DNA of 64,000 nucleotides from Erwinia sp. SLM-02 (lineage in GTDB: Bacteria > Pseudomonadota > Gammaproteobacteria > Enterobacterales > Enterobacteriaceae): contig NZ_JAQISN010000002.1 of assembly GCF_037450285.1 (NCBI RefSeq), positions 558,001 through 622,000 on the forward strand, written 5' to 3'. Shown here piece by piece: positions 1 through 8,164 of the stretch. Positions within the stretch are counted from its first letter, which is position 1. Each line of letters begins with the position of its first letter. Both the position numbers and the translations under genes were made by a program. The notes under the pieces were generated by a model. It ran no database searches and was not told the DNA's origin. It was given only the letters and a program-made list of their open reading frames with translations.

Positions 1-618
1 GTTGATGAAGTAAGGAGACAGGTAGCCGCGATCGAACTGCATACCTTCAACCACGTCCAGCTCGTCCTGCAGGCCGGTGCCTTCTTCAACGGTGATAACG
101 CCTTCTTTACCGACTTTTTCCATCGCCTGAGCGATCAGTTCGCCCACGGTTTCGTCGGAGTTGGCAGAAATCGTACCAACCTGAGCGATCGCTTTAGAAT
201 CAGAGCAAGGAACGGACAGTTTTTTCAGTTCTTCAACGGCTGCAATAACGGCTTTGTCGATGCCGCGCTTCAGGTCCATTGGGTTCATGCCAGCGGCAAC
301 TGCGCGCAGGCCTTCAGTGATGATGGACTGAGCCAGTACGGTTGCAGTCGTGGTACCGTCGCCCGCAGCATCGTTAGCTTTAGAAGCCACTTCTTTCACC
401 ATCTGAGCGCCCATGTTCTCGAACTTGTCTTCCAGTTCGATCTCACGCGCAACGGACACGCCGTCTTTGGTGATGGTCGGTGCACCAAAAGATTTATCCA
501 GAACCACGTTACGGCCTTTCGGGCCCAGGGTAACTTTTACTGCATCTGCCAGTACGTTCACACCGCGCAGCATTTTTACGCGAGCGTCATTACCGAATTT
601 TACGTCTTTAGCTGCCAT
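1..618 (-). CDS. groEL: Chaperonin GroEL, N-terminal part (truncated by window)
   Basis: The minus-strand reading starts at the ATG at 618 and stays open for 206 codons to the window edge, so the C-terminal part of this normally ~548-residue protein lies outside. It begins MAAKDVKFGNDARVKMLRGV, the typical GroEL start, and continues with the conserved equatorial segment. GroEL forms the double-ring cytoplasmic folding chamber that works with the GroES lid and ATP. It follows groES by 47 bases in the usual groES-groEL order and is very probably cotranscribed from the heat-shock-type promoter upstream of groES. No defect is seen in the visible part. Confidence 0.98.
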   Translation of the reverse strand, partial: MAAKDVKFGNDARVKMLRGVNVLADAVKVTLGPKGRNVVLDKSFGAPTITKDGVSVAREIELEDKFENMGAQMVKEVASKANDAAGDGTTTATVLAQSIITEGLRAVAAGMNPMDLKRGIDKAVIAAVEELKKLSVPCSDSKAIAQVGTISANSDETVGELIAQAMEKVGKEGVITVEEGTGLQDELDVVEGMQFDRGYLSPYFIN

Positions 619-665
619 TTTATAATTTCCCTTAAATTCGTTACGTTCAGTGAGTTTCGCGTAAA

Positions 666-959
666 TTACGCTTCAACAATCGCCAGGATGTCGTTTTCAG
701 AGATGATCAGCACTTCTTCATTGTCGATCTTCTCGGTTTTCGCGCCGTAGCCTTCGTTGAAAATCACCACGTCACCAACTTTCACGTCCAGCGGCTTCAC
801 TTCGCCACTTTCCAGGATACGACCGTTACCTACAGCCAGCACTTCGCCACGGGTCGATTTGCCCGCTGCGGAACCGGTCAGCACGATGCCGCCTGCAGAT
901 TTAGATTCAACTTCTTTACGCTTAACAATCACACGGTCGTGCAGTGGACGAATTTTCAT
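666..959 (-). CDS. groES: Co-chaperonin GroES
   Basis: A 97-residue protein with the standard GroES start MKIRPLHDRVIVKR and the flexible mobile-loop region (ESKSAGGIVLTGSAAGKSTRG) that docks on GroEL. It forms the heptameric lid of the chaperonin chamber in the cytoplasm. The start is set by a strong AAGGAGAGCTATCA ribosome site before the ATG at 959. It is the first gene of the groESL operon here. In E. coli yjeH lies between fxsA and groES; here the gap is only about 225 bases and holds no such gene. Confidence 0.98.
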   Translation of the reverse strand: MKIRPLHDRVIVKRKEVESKSAGGIVLTGSAAGKSTRGEVLAVGNGRILESGEVKPLDVKVGDVVIFNEGYGAKTEKIDNEEVLIISENDILAIVEA

Positions 960-1040
960 TGATAGCTCTCCTTTGAGAAGTCCAATCAGTCTTTTGGGAT
1001 GAATGCCGGGCTTCGCTCGAAGCTGGCCTCGTGACGGAAG

Positions 1041-1069
1041 AGATAAGGACGGAACAACCCCCTTTCAAG
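1041..1069 (-). promoter_or_regulatory. Sigma-32 (heat-shock) type promoter of groESL
   Basis: Read on the minus strand, CTTGAAA (1069-1063) is followed after 14 bases by CCTTATCT (1048-1041). This resembles the RpoH consensus CTTGAAA / CCCCATNT with its usual 13-17 base spacing, and it lies about 80 bases upstream of the groES start. The -35 element is perfect; the -10 element is a weaker match. Heat-shock control of groESL is established for enterobacteria; the assignment here rests on the sequence match. Confidence 0.7.
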
Positions 1070-1132
1070 GGCTAGAAAATATTTTTTTTGCTTGTGCTTC
1101 CGTTCGCCCATTTTTTAAACACCGTAAACCAT

Positions 1133-1163
1133 AAAAAACGGCGCGAACATCCGTCCGCGCCGT
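1133..1163 (-). terminator. Rho-independent terminator after fxsA
   Basis: An 8-bp stem, ACGGCGCG (1138-1145) with CGCGCCGT (1156-1163), is followed on the minus strand by a run of T (1137-1133). It lies just past the fxsA stop and would isolate fxsA from groESL. Confidence 0.8.
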
Positions 1164-1185
1164 TGGGTAGGGTTATGCCAGTCGA

Positions 1186-1647
1186 CTAACGTTTATCATC
1201 ACGGTCGTCATGTTCAATCAGCTGACTTTCTTTACGCTCATACTCGCCGTCGACGGTAAACCCCGCCCCGGTACCGGGACGCGCGCCGCCCCAGACGCGC
1301 AGATGCGGCATCAGTTTCAGCGTCAGATGCTTCTGCACCGGCGGCAGTAACAGCAGCAGGCCAATGAAGTCGGTGAAAAAGCCCGGGATCAGCAGCAGGA
1401 AGCCCGCCAGAATCAGTGAAACGCTCTTCACCATTTCGGCAGCAGGGCTTTCACCCGCGTTAAGTTTTTGCTGCATCAGCATAAAATTCTTCATCCCCTG
1501 GTTTTTCACCAGCGAGATACCAATGCAGGAGGTAAAAATCACCAGCAGCATGGTGAACAAGACCCCAAGCACGTGAGCGACCTGAATAAAGAGCGAAATC
1601 TCGATCCAGACCAGCACAAAAACCACTAAGAACGGTAACCAACGCAC
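1186..1647 (-). CDS. fxsA: FxsA family membrane protein
   Basis: A 153-residue inner-membrane protein closely resembling E. coli FxsA (about 158 residues): N-terminal MRWLPF, hydrophobic segments at about residues 5-45 and 75-100, the conserved LLLLPPVQKHL stretch, and a charged Asp/Arg/Lys-rich tail. FxsA overproduction relieves F-plasmid exclusion of phage T7; its normal role is unknown. The start is GTG at 1647, supported by AGGAG seven to eight bases upstream. It lies between groESL and aspA as in E. coli. Membrane topology is inferred from hydrophobicity only. Confidence 0.93.
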   Translation of the reverse strand: MRWLPFLVVFVLVWIEISLFIQVAHVLGVLFTMLLVIFTSCIGISLVKNQGMKNFMLMQQKLNAGESPAAEMVKSVSLILAGFLLLIPGFFTDFIGLLLLLPPVQKHLTLKLMPHLRVWGGARPGTGAGFTVDGEYERKESQLIEHDDRDDKR

Positions 1648-2105
1648 CGTATTCTCCTCTGTCAGTGGCCGTCCCGCTGATGGCAGGACGGCAGAAAATG
1701 GCGATCCTGAGGACCGATATTATAGAAGATGGGAGCGGCATACCCCGTTTTCAACTATAAATGTGGAAATTCGTCCCCCCACATCTTTTGCCGCGGCGAT
1801 CACATATTATTGAAGATGTTTGAAATGGCACACGCTTTAAGTGATCTGGATTACGTCTTTTAACTGGTAACAGAATATGATCGTGCCTGAGCGGTCACGA
1901 ACGGATAAAATACGGCTCAGGGCGTTTAACGCCACGATAATCCCCGGTGACCTGATTCCGAGCTGGTTATTGTTGCTGAAATTCGTTGTACACGGACCGT
2001 GCGCAGGATCTACTCCGTGCTGACGAAACGATCGGTACCGGTTGCCAGAGAAGGCAGGCGCTTAAATTGTGAAGATTTCCCGGCAGTTCTAACAAGAAGG
2101 TTCTC
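1648..2105. promoter_or_regulatory. Divergent fxsA/aspA control region, no gene seen
   Basis: About 460 bases separate the divergent fxsA and aspA genes. No convincing ORF is present. A weak CRP-like dyad (TGCCT-N6-TCACG, about 1886-1901) lies upstream of aspA, which is CRP-controlled in E. coli; the match is too poor to call a site. A ribosome site AAGAAGG precedes aspA. Confidence 0.35.
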
Positions 2106-3536
2106 ATGGCTAATAACATTCGTATCGAAGAAGATCTGTTAGGTATACGTGAAGTTCCGGCGGATGCTTACTACGGTGTTCATACTCTGCGTGCGATTGA
2201 AAACTTCTACATCAGTAACAGTAAAATCAGCGACATTCCCGAATTTGTCCGCGGCATGGTGATGGTGAAAAAAGCCGCCGCGCTGGCCAACAAAGAGCTG
2301 CAAACTATCCCACGCAACGTCGCCAATGCGATCGTCAGCGCCTGTGATGAAGTGCTGAACAACGGCAAATGTATGGATCAGTTCCCCATCGACGTGTATC
2401 AGGGCGGCGCGGGAACCTCGGTCAACATGAACACCAATGAGGTGCTGGCCAATATCGGCCTTGAGCTGATGGGCCACCAGAAAGGCGAGTATCAGTACCT
2501 CAACCCAAACGATCACGTTAATAAATGCCAGTCCACCAACGATGCCTATCCCACCGGTTTCCGCATCGCGGTATACAGCTCGATCCTCAAGCTGCTTGAT
2601 GCCATTGCCCAGCTTAGCGAAGGCTTCCAGCGTAAAGCCGTCGAATTCCAGACCATCCTGAAAATGGGTCGTACCCAGCTGCAGGACGCCGTGCCGATGA
2701 CCCTCGGCCAGGAGTTCCATGCCTTTAACGTGCTGCTGAACGAAGAGATTAAAAGCATTCTGCGCACCGCTGAACTGCTGCTGGAAGTGAACCTTGGCGC
2801 GACCGCCATCGGTACCCGACTGAATACGCCGGACGGCTACCAGCAGCTGGCGGTGCAGAAACTGGCTGAAGTCAGCGGGCTGCCGTGCGTACCGGCGGAA
2901 GACCTGATTGAAGCGACCTCCGACTGCGGTGCCTACGTCATGGTCCACAGCTCGCTGAAGCGCCTGGCGGTGAAGCTGTCGAAAATCTGTAACGACCTGC
3001 GCCTGCTCTCTTCCGGACCGCGCGCCGGCCTGAACGAGATTAACCTGCCGGAGCTGCAGGCAGGCTCTTCCATCATGCCGGCCAAGGTCAATCCGGTGGT
3101 GCCGGAAGTGGTCAATCAGGTCTGTTTCAAGGTGATTGGTAACGACATTACCGTGACCATGGCCTCCGAGGCGGGTCAGCTACAGCTGAACGTGATGGAG
3201 CCGGTGATTGGCCAGGCGCTGTTTGAGTCCGTCCATATTCTGACTAACGCCTGCTACAACCTGCTGGAAAAATGCGTCGACGGCATCACCGCCAACAAAG
3301 CGGTATGCGAAGCCTACGTGTTTAATTCCATCGGTATCGTCACCTACCTCAACCCGTATATCGGCCACCACAACGGCGATATCGTCGGTAAGATCTGTGC
3401 CGAAACCGGTAAAAGCGTGCGTGAAGTGGTGCTGGAGCGCGGACTGCTGACCGAAAGCGAGCTGGATGACATTTTCTCGACCCAGAACCTGATGTTCCCG
3501 GTTTACAAAGCAAAACGCTACACCGATGAAAACTAA
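2106..3536 (+). CDS. aspA: Aspartate ammonia-lyase (aspartase)
   Basis: The product catalyses L-aspartate = fumarate + ammonia in the cytoplasm. The 476-residue sequence matches E. coli AspA nearly throughout, including the fumarase/aspartase signature GSSIMPAKVNP (catalytic Ser loop) and the GRTQLQDAVPMTLGQE and TSDCGAYVM segments. One residue differs in a conserved region: GTR-LNTP where E. coli has GTG-LNTP. The start follows AAGAAGG. It is paired with dcuA downstream: aspartase makes fumarate, and DcuA exchanges C4-dicarboxylates during anaerobic growth. A terminator between the two genes suggests partly separate transcription. Confidence 0.98.
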   Translation: MANNIRIEEDLLGIREVPADAYYGVHTLRAIENFYISNSKISDIPEFVRGMVMVKKAAALANKELQTIPRNVANAIVSACDEVLNNGKCMDQFPIDVYQGGAGTSVNMNTNEVLANIGLELMGHQKGEYQYLNPNDHVNKCQSTNDAYPTGFRIAVYSSILKLLDAIAQLSEGFQRKAVEFQTILKMGRTQLQDAVPMTLGQEFHAFNVLLNEEIKSILRTAELLLEVNLGATAIGTRLNTPDGYQQLAVQKLAEVSGLPCVPAEDLIEATSDCGAYVMVHSSLKRLAVKLSKICNDLRLLSSGPRAGLNEINLPELQAGSSIMPAKVNPVVPEVVNQVCFKVIGNDITVTMASEAGQLQLNVMEPVIGQALFESVHILTNACYNLLEKCVDGITANKAVCEAYVFNSIGIVTYLNPYIGHHNGDIVGKICAETGKSVREVVLERGLLTESELDDIFSTQNLMFPVYKAKRYTDEN

Positions 3537-3565
3537 AAATAAGCGATTTACCCAATAGCCCTTTT

Positions 3566-3602
3566 AAGGCACGTCAGTTCAGCGAACGACGTGCCTTTTT
3601 AC
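3566..3602 (+). terminator. Terminator between aspA and dcuA
   Basis: A perfect 10-bp stem AAGGCACGTC (3566-3575) / GACGTGCCTT (3588-3597) with a 12-base loop, followed by TTT. A classic intrinsic terminator for aspA. Confidence 0.88.
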
Positions 3603-3659
3603 TTTCCACGGTCTACAAATCATTAACAACTTATTATCAGTAATTTAAGGAGCACATAG

Positions 3660-4961
3660 ATGTTGCTACCCGAGCTTGTCGTTGTCCTGCTGGCTATCTA
3701 CCTGGGTGCCCGTCTGGGGGGGATTGGGATTGGTTTTGCCGGTGGTTTAGGCGTGCTGGTGCTTACCCTGGGGTTCCAGATAAAGCCCGGAGCCATACCC
3801 TTTGACGTCATTGAAATCATCATGGGGGTGATTGCCGCCATTGCCGCGATGCAGATCGCCGGCGGGATGGATTACCTGGTCAACCTGGCCGAGCGGCTGC
3901 TGCGTAAGCACCCGCGCTATATTACCTTTCTGGCACCGCTGGTCACCTACGGTATGACGCTGCTGGCGGGGACCGGCCATACCGCCTTCTCCACCCTGCC
4001 GGTGATTGCCGAAGTGGCTAAAGAGCAGGGCGTGCGCCCTTCCCGCCCGCTGTCGATCGCCGTGGTGGCCTCACAGATTGCCATTACCGCCTCACCGATT
4101 TCCGCCGCTGTCGTGTTTCTGGCCGCGCTGCTGGAGCCGAAAGGCGTCAGCTATCTTGGGCTGCTGGCGGTGGCCATCCCCTCAACGATGGCCGCTATTT
4201 TTGTCGCAGCGCTGGTGACCAACTTCCTTGGTAAAGAGCTGAAAGACGATCCGGTGTACCAGGCCCGGCTGGCGAAAGGCGAGGTGACGCTGCGCGGCGC
4301 CAGCGAATTTAAAGAGAAACCCGGCGCGAAGCTGTCCGTGCTGCTGTTTTTAATCGGCATCGTGGCGGTGGTGTTTTACGCCACGGCCATCAGCGACGCC
4401 GTCGGTCTGATCCAGAACCCGGTCCTGCCGCGTAACGAAGCAATCGTCGTATTTATGCTGACCGTCGCCACGCTGATCTGCCTGGTCTGTAAGGTGGATA
4501 CCGGTGAGATCCTCAGCGCCAGCACCTTCAAGTCCGGTATGAGCGCCTGCGTCTGCGTGATGGGCGTTGCCTGGCTGGGGGATACGTTTGTCAAAGCGCA
4601 TATCGGCGATATTCAGACCGTTGCCGGCGAGCTGCTGGACAGCTATCCGTGGATGCTGGCTATCGTCCTGTTCTTCGCCTCAACGCTGCTCTATTCCCAG
4701 GCCGCCACCACCAAAGCGCTGATGCCTGCCGCACTGTTGCTCGGCGTGTCGCCGGTCACGGCGGTGGCCTCTTTCGCGGCGGTATCGGCGCTGTTTGTGC
4801 TGCCGACTTACCCGACGCTGCTTGCCGCCGTTGAGATGGACGATACCGGCTCCACGCGTATTGGCCGCTTCGTCTTCAACCACTCATTCCTGATCCCCGG
4901 CACCCTGGCGATTATTCTCTCCGTGGTCTTCGGCTTCCTGATTGGGCATTTAGTGCTGTAG
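3660..4961 (+). CDS. dcuA: Anaerobic C4-dicarboxylate transporter DcuA
   Basis: An inner-membrane antiporter for aspartate, fumarate, malate and succinate. The 433-residue length equals E. coli DcuA, and family stretches are present: GARLGGIGIGFAGGLGVLVL near the N-terminus, TLPVIAEVAKEQGVRP and ITASPISAAVV, then GMSACVCVMGVAWLGDTFV and LYSQAATTKALMP in the C-terminal half. Many hydrophobic helices are visible. The start follows TAAGGAG at good spacing. It lies directly after aspA. In E. coli cutA follows dcuA; here no cutA is found before dsbD. Confidence 0.97.
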   Translation: MLLPELVVVLLAIYLGARLGGIGIGFAGGLGVLVLTLGFQIKPGAIPFDVIEIIMGVIAAIAAMQIAGGMDYLVNLAERLLRKHPRYITFLAPLVTYGMTLLAGTGHTAFSTLPVIAEVAKEQGVRPSRPLSIAVVASQIAITASPISAAVVFLAALLEPKGVSYLGLLAVAIPSTMAAIFVAALVTNFLGKELKDDPVYQARLAKGEVTLRGASEFKEKPGAKLSVLLFLIGIVAVVFYATAISDAVGLIQNPVLPRNEAIVVFMLTVATLICLVCKVDTGEILSASTFKSGMSACVCVMGVAWLGDTFVKAHIGDIQTVAGELLDSYPWMLAIVLFFASTLLYSQAATTKALMPAALLLGVSPVTAVASFAAVSALFVLPTYPTLLAAVEMDDTGSTRIGRFVFNHSFLIPGTLAIILSVVFGFLIGHLVL

Positions 4962-5139
4962 CCCTGGCTGCTGCGGGCCGAACGCCATCGTGCGCGGCCC
5001 GCGCACCACCATCGACATCATCCTGAAAAAGCCATCCCCGTATTGCCATGCTATTATCTGCGTTTGCCGTACAAGGAATAGCCGACAGCGCCGCTTTCCG
5101 GCCTGTTTCAGCCCCGAATGGAGAGAGCAAACGCCCGTT

Positions 5140-7005
5140 ATGATCCCACGAATTTTGACTTCTTTTTTACTGCTGCTGTGTACCCTGTTCAGCATCAGTT
5201 CCAGCGCATCGCTTTTCGGCCAGGGCAGTAACGGCCAGTTTGTGCCGGTTAATCAGGCTTTTGCTTTTGACTTCAGTCAGCAGGAAAACCAGCTCACTTT
5301 GAGCTGGCAGATTAAGCCTGGCTACTACCTTTATCGTCAGCAGATCCATATCAACGTGCAGAACGCCACGCTGGCACCGTGGGCGCTGCCCGCCGGCAAG
5401 CCGCATGAGGATGAGTTCTACGGCAAAACCGAAATCTATCCGGAAAACCTCACGCTGCCGTTCACCATTCAGCAGGCGGGTAGCGGAGCGCAGCTTACCG
5501 TCACCTATCAGGGCTGCGCCGCCGTCGGATTCTGCTATCCGCCGGAAACCCGCAGCGTGCCGCTGAGCGCAGTCTTCGGGCAGGAACCCTCGTCCGTACC
5601 GGGCGACTCCGTCACGACGGCACCGGCTGAAGCTTCACCTTCCGCAGCCAGTACCCCACCCGTTGCAGAAGCTTCACCTCTCGCAGCCCGTTCTCCGTCC
5701 GCTATTGAAGCGCCACCTGCCGCAGCCGGTAACCCCTCCGCGGTTGAAAAGCCGCCGGCCGCCTCCAGCACGCCGTCTGAGGAGCCCTCCTCGCTGCCGT
5801 TCTCCCCGCTTTGGGCGCTGCTGATCGGCATCGGCGTCGCTTTTACCCCCTGCGTGCTGCCGATGTACCCGCTGATTTCCGGGATTATTCTCGGCGGCAG
5901 CCGTAAATTCAGCCTGGGCCGCCTGTTTATGCTGGCGATGATCTACGTTCAGGGCATGGCGCTGACCTATACGGTGATGGGCATTATCGTGGCGGCAGCC
6001 GGTCTGCGTTTCCAGGCCGCACTGCAGGCCCCTGCCGTACTGATCGGCCTGTCGGTGCTATTTATCGTGCTCGCCCTGTCGATGTTCGGTCTGTTTACCC
6101 TTCAGCTGCCTTCCGCGCTGCAAACCCGCCTGACCCTGTGGAGCAATCGCCAGCAGGGCGGCTCGCTGCCCGGCGTGTTCCTGATGGGCGCCCTGGCCGG
6201 ATTAATCTGTTCCCCCTGCACCACCGCACCGCTGAGCGCCATCCTGCTGTACATCGCCCAGAGCGGCAATATGCTGGCGGGCGCCGGGACGCTCTATCTC
6301 TATGCGCTGGGGATGGGCCTGCCGCTGATCGCCATTACGCTGTTTGGCAACCGTCTGCTGCCGAAGAGCGGCCCATGGATGCAAACGGTCAAAGAGGGCT
6401 TCGGCTTCGTGATCCTTGCCCTGCCGGTTTTCCTGCTGGAGCGGGTGGTCGGGGACGTCTGGGGGCTACGGTTGTGGAGCCTGCTGGGCGTCGCCTTCTT
6501 TGGCTGGGCGTTTATCAGCAGCCTGAAGAGCCAGCGCGGCTGGCTGCGTGTGGTACAGGTGACGCTGCTGGCGGCGATGCTGATTGCCGCCCGCCCGCTG
6601 CAGGACTGGGCGTTTGGCACGCCGGCCAGCGCAGTGGCAGATGCACACCTTAACTTCCAGCGCATCAGCAGCGCGGCGCAGCTCGACCAGCAGCTACAGG
6701 CCAGCGGTGGCAAAATCACCATGCTCGACCTCTACGCGGACTGGTGCGTGGCATGCAAAGAGTTTGAGAAATACACCTTCAGCGACAGGCAGGTACAGTC
6801 GGTGCTGAACAGCATTCAGCTATTGCAGGCGGACGTCACCGCCAACAGCACCACGGACAGCGCCTTACTGCAGCATTTACAGGTGCTGGGGCTGCCGACT
6901 ATTCTGTTTTTCGATGCCGGCGGTCACGAGATCCCCGGTTCGCGCGTAACCGGGTTTATGAAGCCGGATGATTTTCTTAAACATTTGCAGAAAGTGTCAC
7001 CATAA
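5140..7005 (+). CDS. dsbD: Thiol:disulfide interchange protein DsbD
   Basis: DsbD moves electrons from cytoplasmic thioredoxin across the inner membrane to periplasmic DsbC, DsbG and CcmG. I place the start at ATG 5140 (MIPRILTSFLLLLCTLF, a signal peptide); the reading frame is open 50 codons further upstream without family similarity. The order is signal peptide; N-terminal periplasmic domain with CAAVGFC (Cys pair); a Pro/Ala/Ser linker; an eight-helix membrane domain with FTPCVLPMYPL and SPCTTAPL cysteines; and a thioredoxin-like C-terminal domain with DWCVACKEF. All six redox cysteines are present. At 621 residues it is about 55 longer than E. coli DsbD; the excess is a repeated linker (see the repeat entry). 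Confidence 0.97.
   Translation: MIPRILTSFLLLLCTLFSISSSASLFGQGSNGQFVPVNQAFAFDFSQQENQLTLSWQIKPGYYLYRQQIHINVQNATLAPWALPAGKPHEDEFYGKTEIYPENLTLPFTIQQAGSGAQLTVTYQGCAAVGFCYPPETRSVPLSAVFGQEPSSVPGDSVTTAPAEASPSAASTPPVAEASPLAARSPSAIEAPPAAAGNPSAVEKPPAASSTPSEEPSSLPFSPLWALLIGIGVAFTPCVLPMYPLISGIILGGSRKFSLGRLFMLAMIYVQGMALTYTVMGIIVAAAGLRFQAALQAPAVLIGLSVLFIVLALSMFGLFTLQLPSALQTRLTLWSNRQQGGSLPGVFLMGALAGLICSPCTTAPLSAILLYIAQSGNMLAGAGTLYLYALGMGLPLIAITLFGNRLLPKSGPWMQTVKEGFGFVILALPVFLLERVVGDVWGLRLWSLLGVAFFGWAFISSLKSQRGWLRVVQVTLLAAMLIAARPLQDWAFGTPASAVADAHLNFQRISSAAQLDQQLQASGGKITMLDLYADWCVACKEFEKYTFSDRQVQSVLNSIQLLQADVTANSTTDSALLQHLQVLGLPTILFFDAGGHEIPGSRVTGFMKPDDFLKHLQKVSP
5617..5793 (+). repeat. 39-bp tandem repeat in the DsbD linker
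   Basis: Four imperfect 39-bp units (5617-5655, 5656-5694, 5695-5733, 5734-5772) plus a partial fifth encode a 13-residue period: TAPAEASPSAAST, PPVAEASPLAARS, PSAIEAPPAAAGN, PSAVEKPPAASST, then PSEEPSS. The repeat sits exactly in the linker between the N-terminal periplasmic domain and the membrane domain and keeps the frame. Confidence 0.85.
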
Positions 7006-7069
7006 ACAACACTAAGGTCTTAAAACGCATCCCTGACCCCGTCAGTGCGGAACAGAAAAGGAGAGCCCA

Positions 7070-7648
7070 TTGCAGCGTGAACAAGTACTCGAGCATGCCC
7101 TGAATATCCTCGAGAGAGACGGACTCGCGGCCACCACCTCCCTGACGATGCTGGTAGGCGAGCTGGACTGTTCGGAAGAAGAGATCCGGCGCTTCTGGCC
7201 CGATCGCGAAGCGTTACTTTATGACGCCCTGCGCTACCACGGCGATCAAATCGATGTCTGGCGACGCAAGCTGCTGCTGGATGACAGCCTCAGCGCCGGG
7301 CAAAAACTGCTGGCGCGCTACCAGGTTCTGGAAGACGCGGTAAAAAATCAGCGCTATCCCGGCTGCCTGTTTATCGCCGCCTGCAGTTTTTATCCTCATG
7401 CCGACCATCCGATCCATCAGCTTGCTGAACAGCAGAAGAAAGCGTCGTGGCAGTATACCCACGAGCTGCTGGCTACGCTGGAGGCGGATAACGTCGCCCT
7501 GGTCGCTCATCAGATGGAGTTAATTCTGGAGGGCTGCCTGTCTCGTCTGCTGGTTAAACGTAAGGTGCAGGAAGTTGAAATCGCCCGCAGGCTGGCGGAG
7601 GACGTACTCGCTATTGCCATGTGCCGCAAAAACGGCGCGCTGTCCTGA
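7070..7648 (+). CDS. yjdC: TetR-family regulator YjdC
   Basis: A 192-residue DNA-binding regulator. An N-terminal TetR-type helix-turn-helix is followed by the RRFWPDREALLYDALRYHGDQIDVWRRKL segment, which matches E. coli YjdC (191 residues) closely, as do YPGCLFIAACSFYPHADHPIHQLAEQQK and LEGCLSRLLVKR. The start is TTG at 7070: an AAGGAG site six bases upstream supports it, and E. coli YjdC begins with the same MQRE residues. It follows dsbD as in E. coli. Its target genes are not known to me. Confidence 0.93.
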   Translation: MQREQVLEHALNILERDGLAATTSLTMLVGELDCSEEEIRRFWPDREALLYDALRYHGDQIDVWRRKLLLDDSLSAGQKLLARYQVLEDAVKNQRYPGCLFIAACSFYPHADHPIHQLAEQQKKASWQYTHELLATLEADNVALVAHQMELILEGCLSRLLVKRKVQEVEIARRLAEDVLAIAMCRKNGALS

Positions 7649-7719
7649 ACACCTTTTGCGCCATCAGAGCAAAAAGCAGGCAGTCAGCGGGGATTCAGGT
7701 ATTTTTTATGACAAAGCCG

Positions 7720-7748
7720 TTGACGTCGAACGGCCATTACGGTTTAAT
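7720..7748 (+). promoter_or_regulatory. Sigma-70 promoter of tRNA-Phe
   Basis: TTGACG (7720-7725), a 17-base spacer and TTTAAT (7743-7748) lie just before the tRNA. A GC-rich discriminator (7749-7756) follows, as is usual for stringently controlled stable-RNA promoters. Confidence 0.75.
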
Positions 7749-7758
7749 GCGCCCCGTT

Positions 7759-7834
7759 GCCCGAATAGCTCAGTCGGTAGAGCAGGGGATTGAAAATCCC
7801 CGTGTCCCTGGTTCGATTCCGGGTTCGGGCACCA
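7759..7834 (+). tRNA. pheU: tRNA-Phe (anticodon GAA)
   Basis: A 76-base tRNA including an encoded CCA end. The acceptor stem GCCCGAA pairs with TTCGGGC; the anticodon stem is GGGGA/TCCCC with loop TTGAAAA and anticodon GAA at 7792-7794; the T-arm contains GGTTCGATTCC. It is nearly identical to E. coli pheU/pheV. The gene symbol follows the E. coli locus and is less certain than the tRNA identity. Confidence 0.98.
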
Positions 7835-7843
7835 AAATTAAAG

Positions 7844-7867
7844 AACCCGCCTCACGGCGGGTTTTTG
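7844..7867 (+). terminator. Terminator after tRNA-Phe
   Basis: A perfect 8-bp stem AACCCGCC (7844-7851) / GGCGGGTT (7856-7863) with a TCAC loop, followed by a run of T. Confidence 0.9.
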
Positions 7868-8164
7868 CTTTCTGGGACTCCGGTAGATTTCTTTTGTCTT
7901 AGCCACATACCGCGACTTTGCTACTTCCATCCAGCCTGAGCATTTCTCTCACACAGTTACCCGCCTTTCGGGCCGCTGTGACGTTGCCTGCCACACCTCA
8001 AATTGCCCATACACCCTAAGTTACGGCCTCCCGGGCTACCATCCTGAAAGTGCTTTGACACATTCCCTGCACGTCAAGAAAACGATGAACCCACAGCCAA
8101 AAGCGGGCGCTGCTACGGTGGTGTGAATCTGCTGCGCAGCGGTAAGCGTTGTCGGCGCTTTGGA
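7868..8164. other. Intergenic stretch after tRNA-Phe, nothing recognised
   Basis: About 300 bases with no plausible ORF, repeat of the tRNA 3' end or integrase trace. Although tRNA-Phe is a frequent island insertion site, no island boundary is visible here. Confidence 0.5.

Noticed and set aside
1886..1901. CRP site upstream of aspA
   Set aside because: Only one half-site is close to consensus (TCACG); too weak to call.
4990..5139. Longer DsbD start at 4990
   Set aside because: The extra 50 codons show no signal peptide or family similarity; the signal peptide begins at ATG 5140.
7759..7867. tRNA-Phe as a genomic-island attachment site
   Set aside because: No integrase and no repeat of the tRNA 3' end was found downstream in this window.
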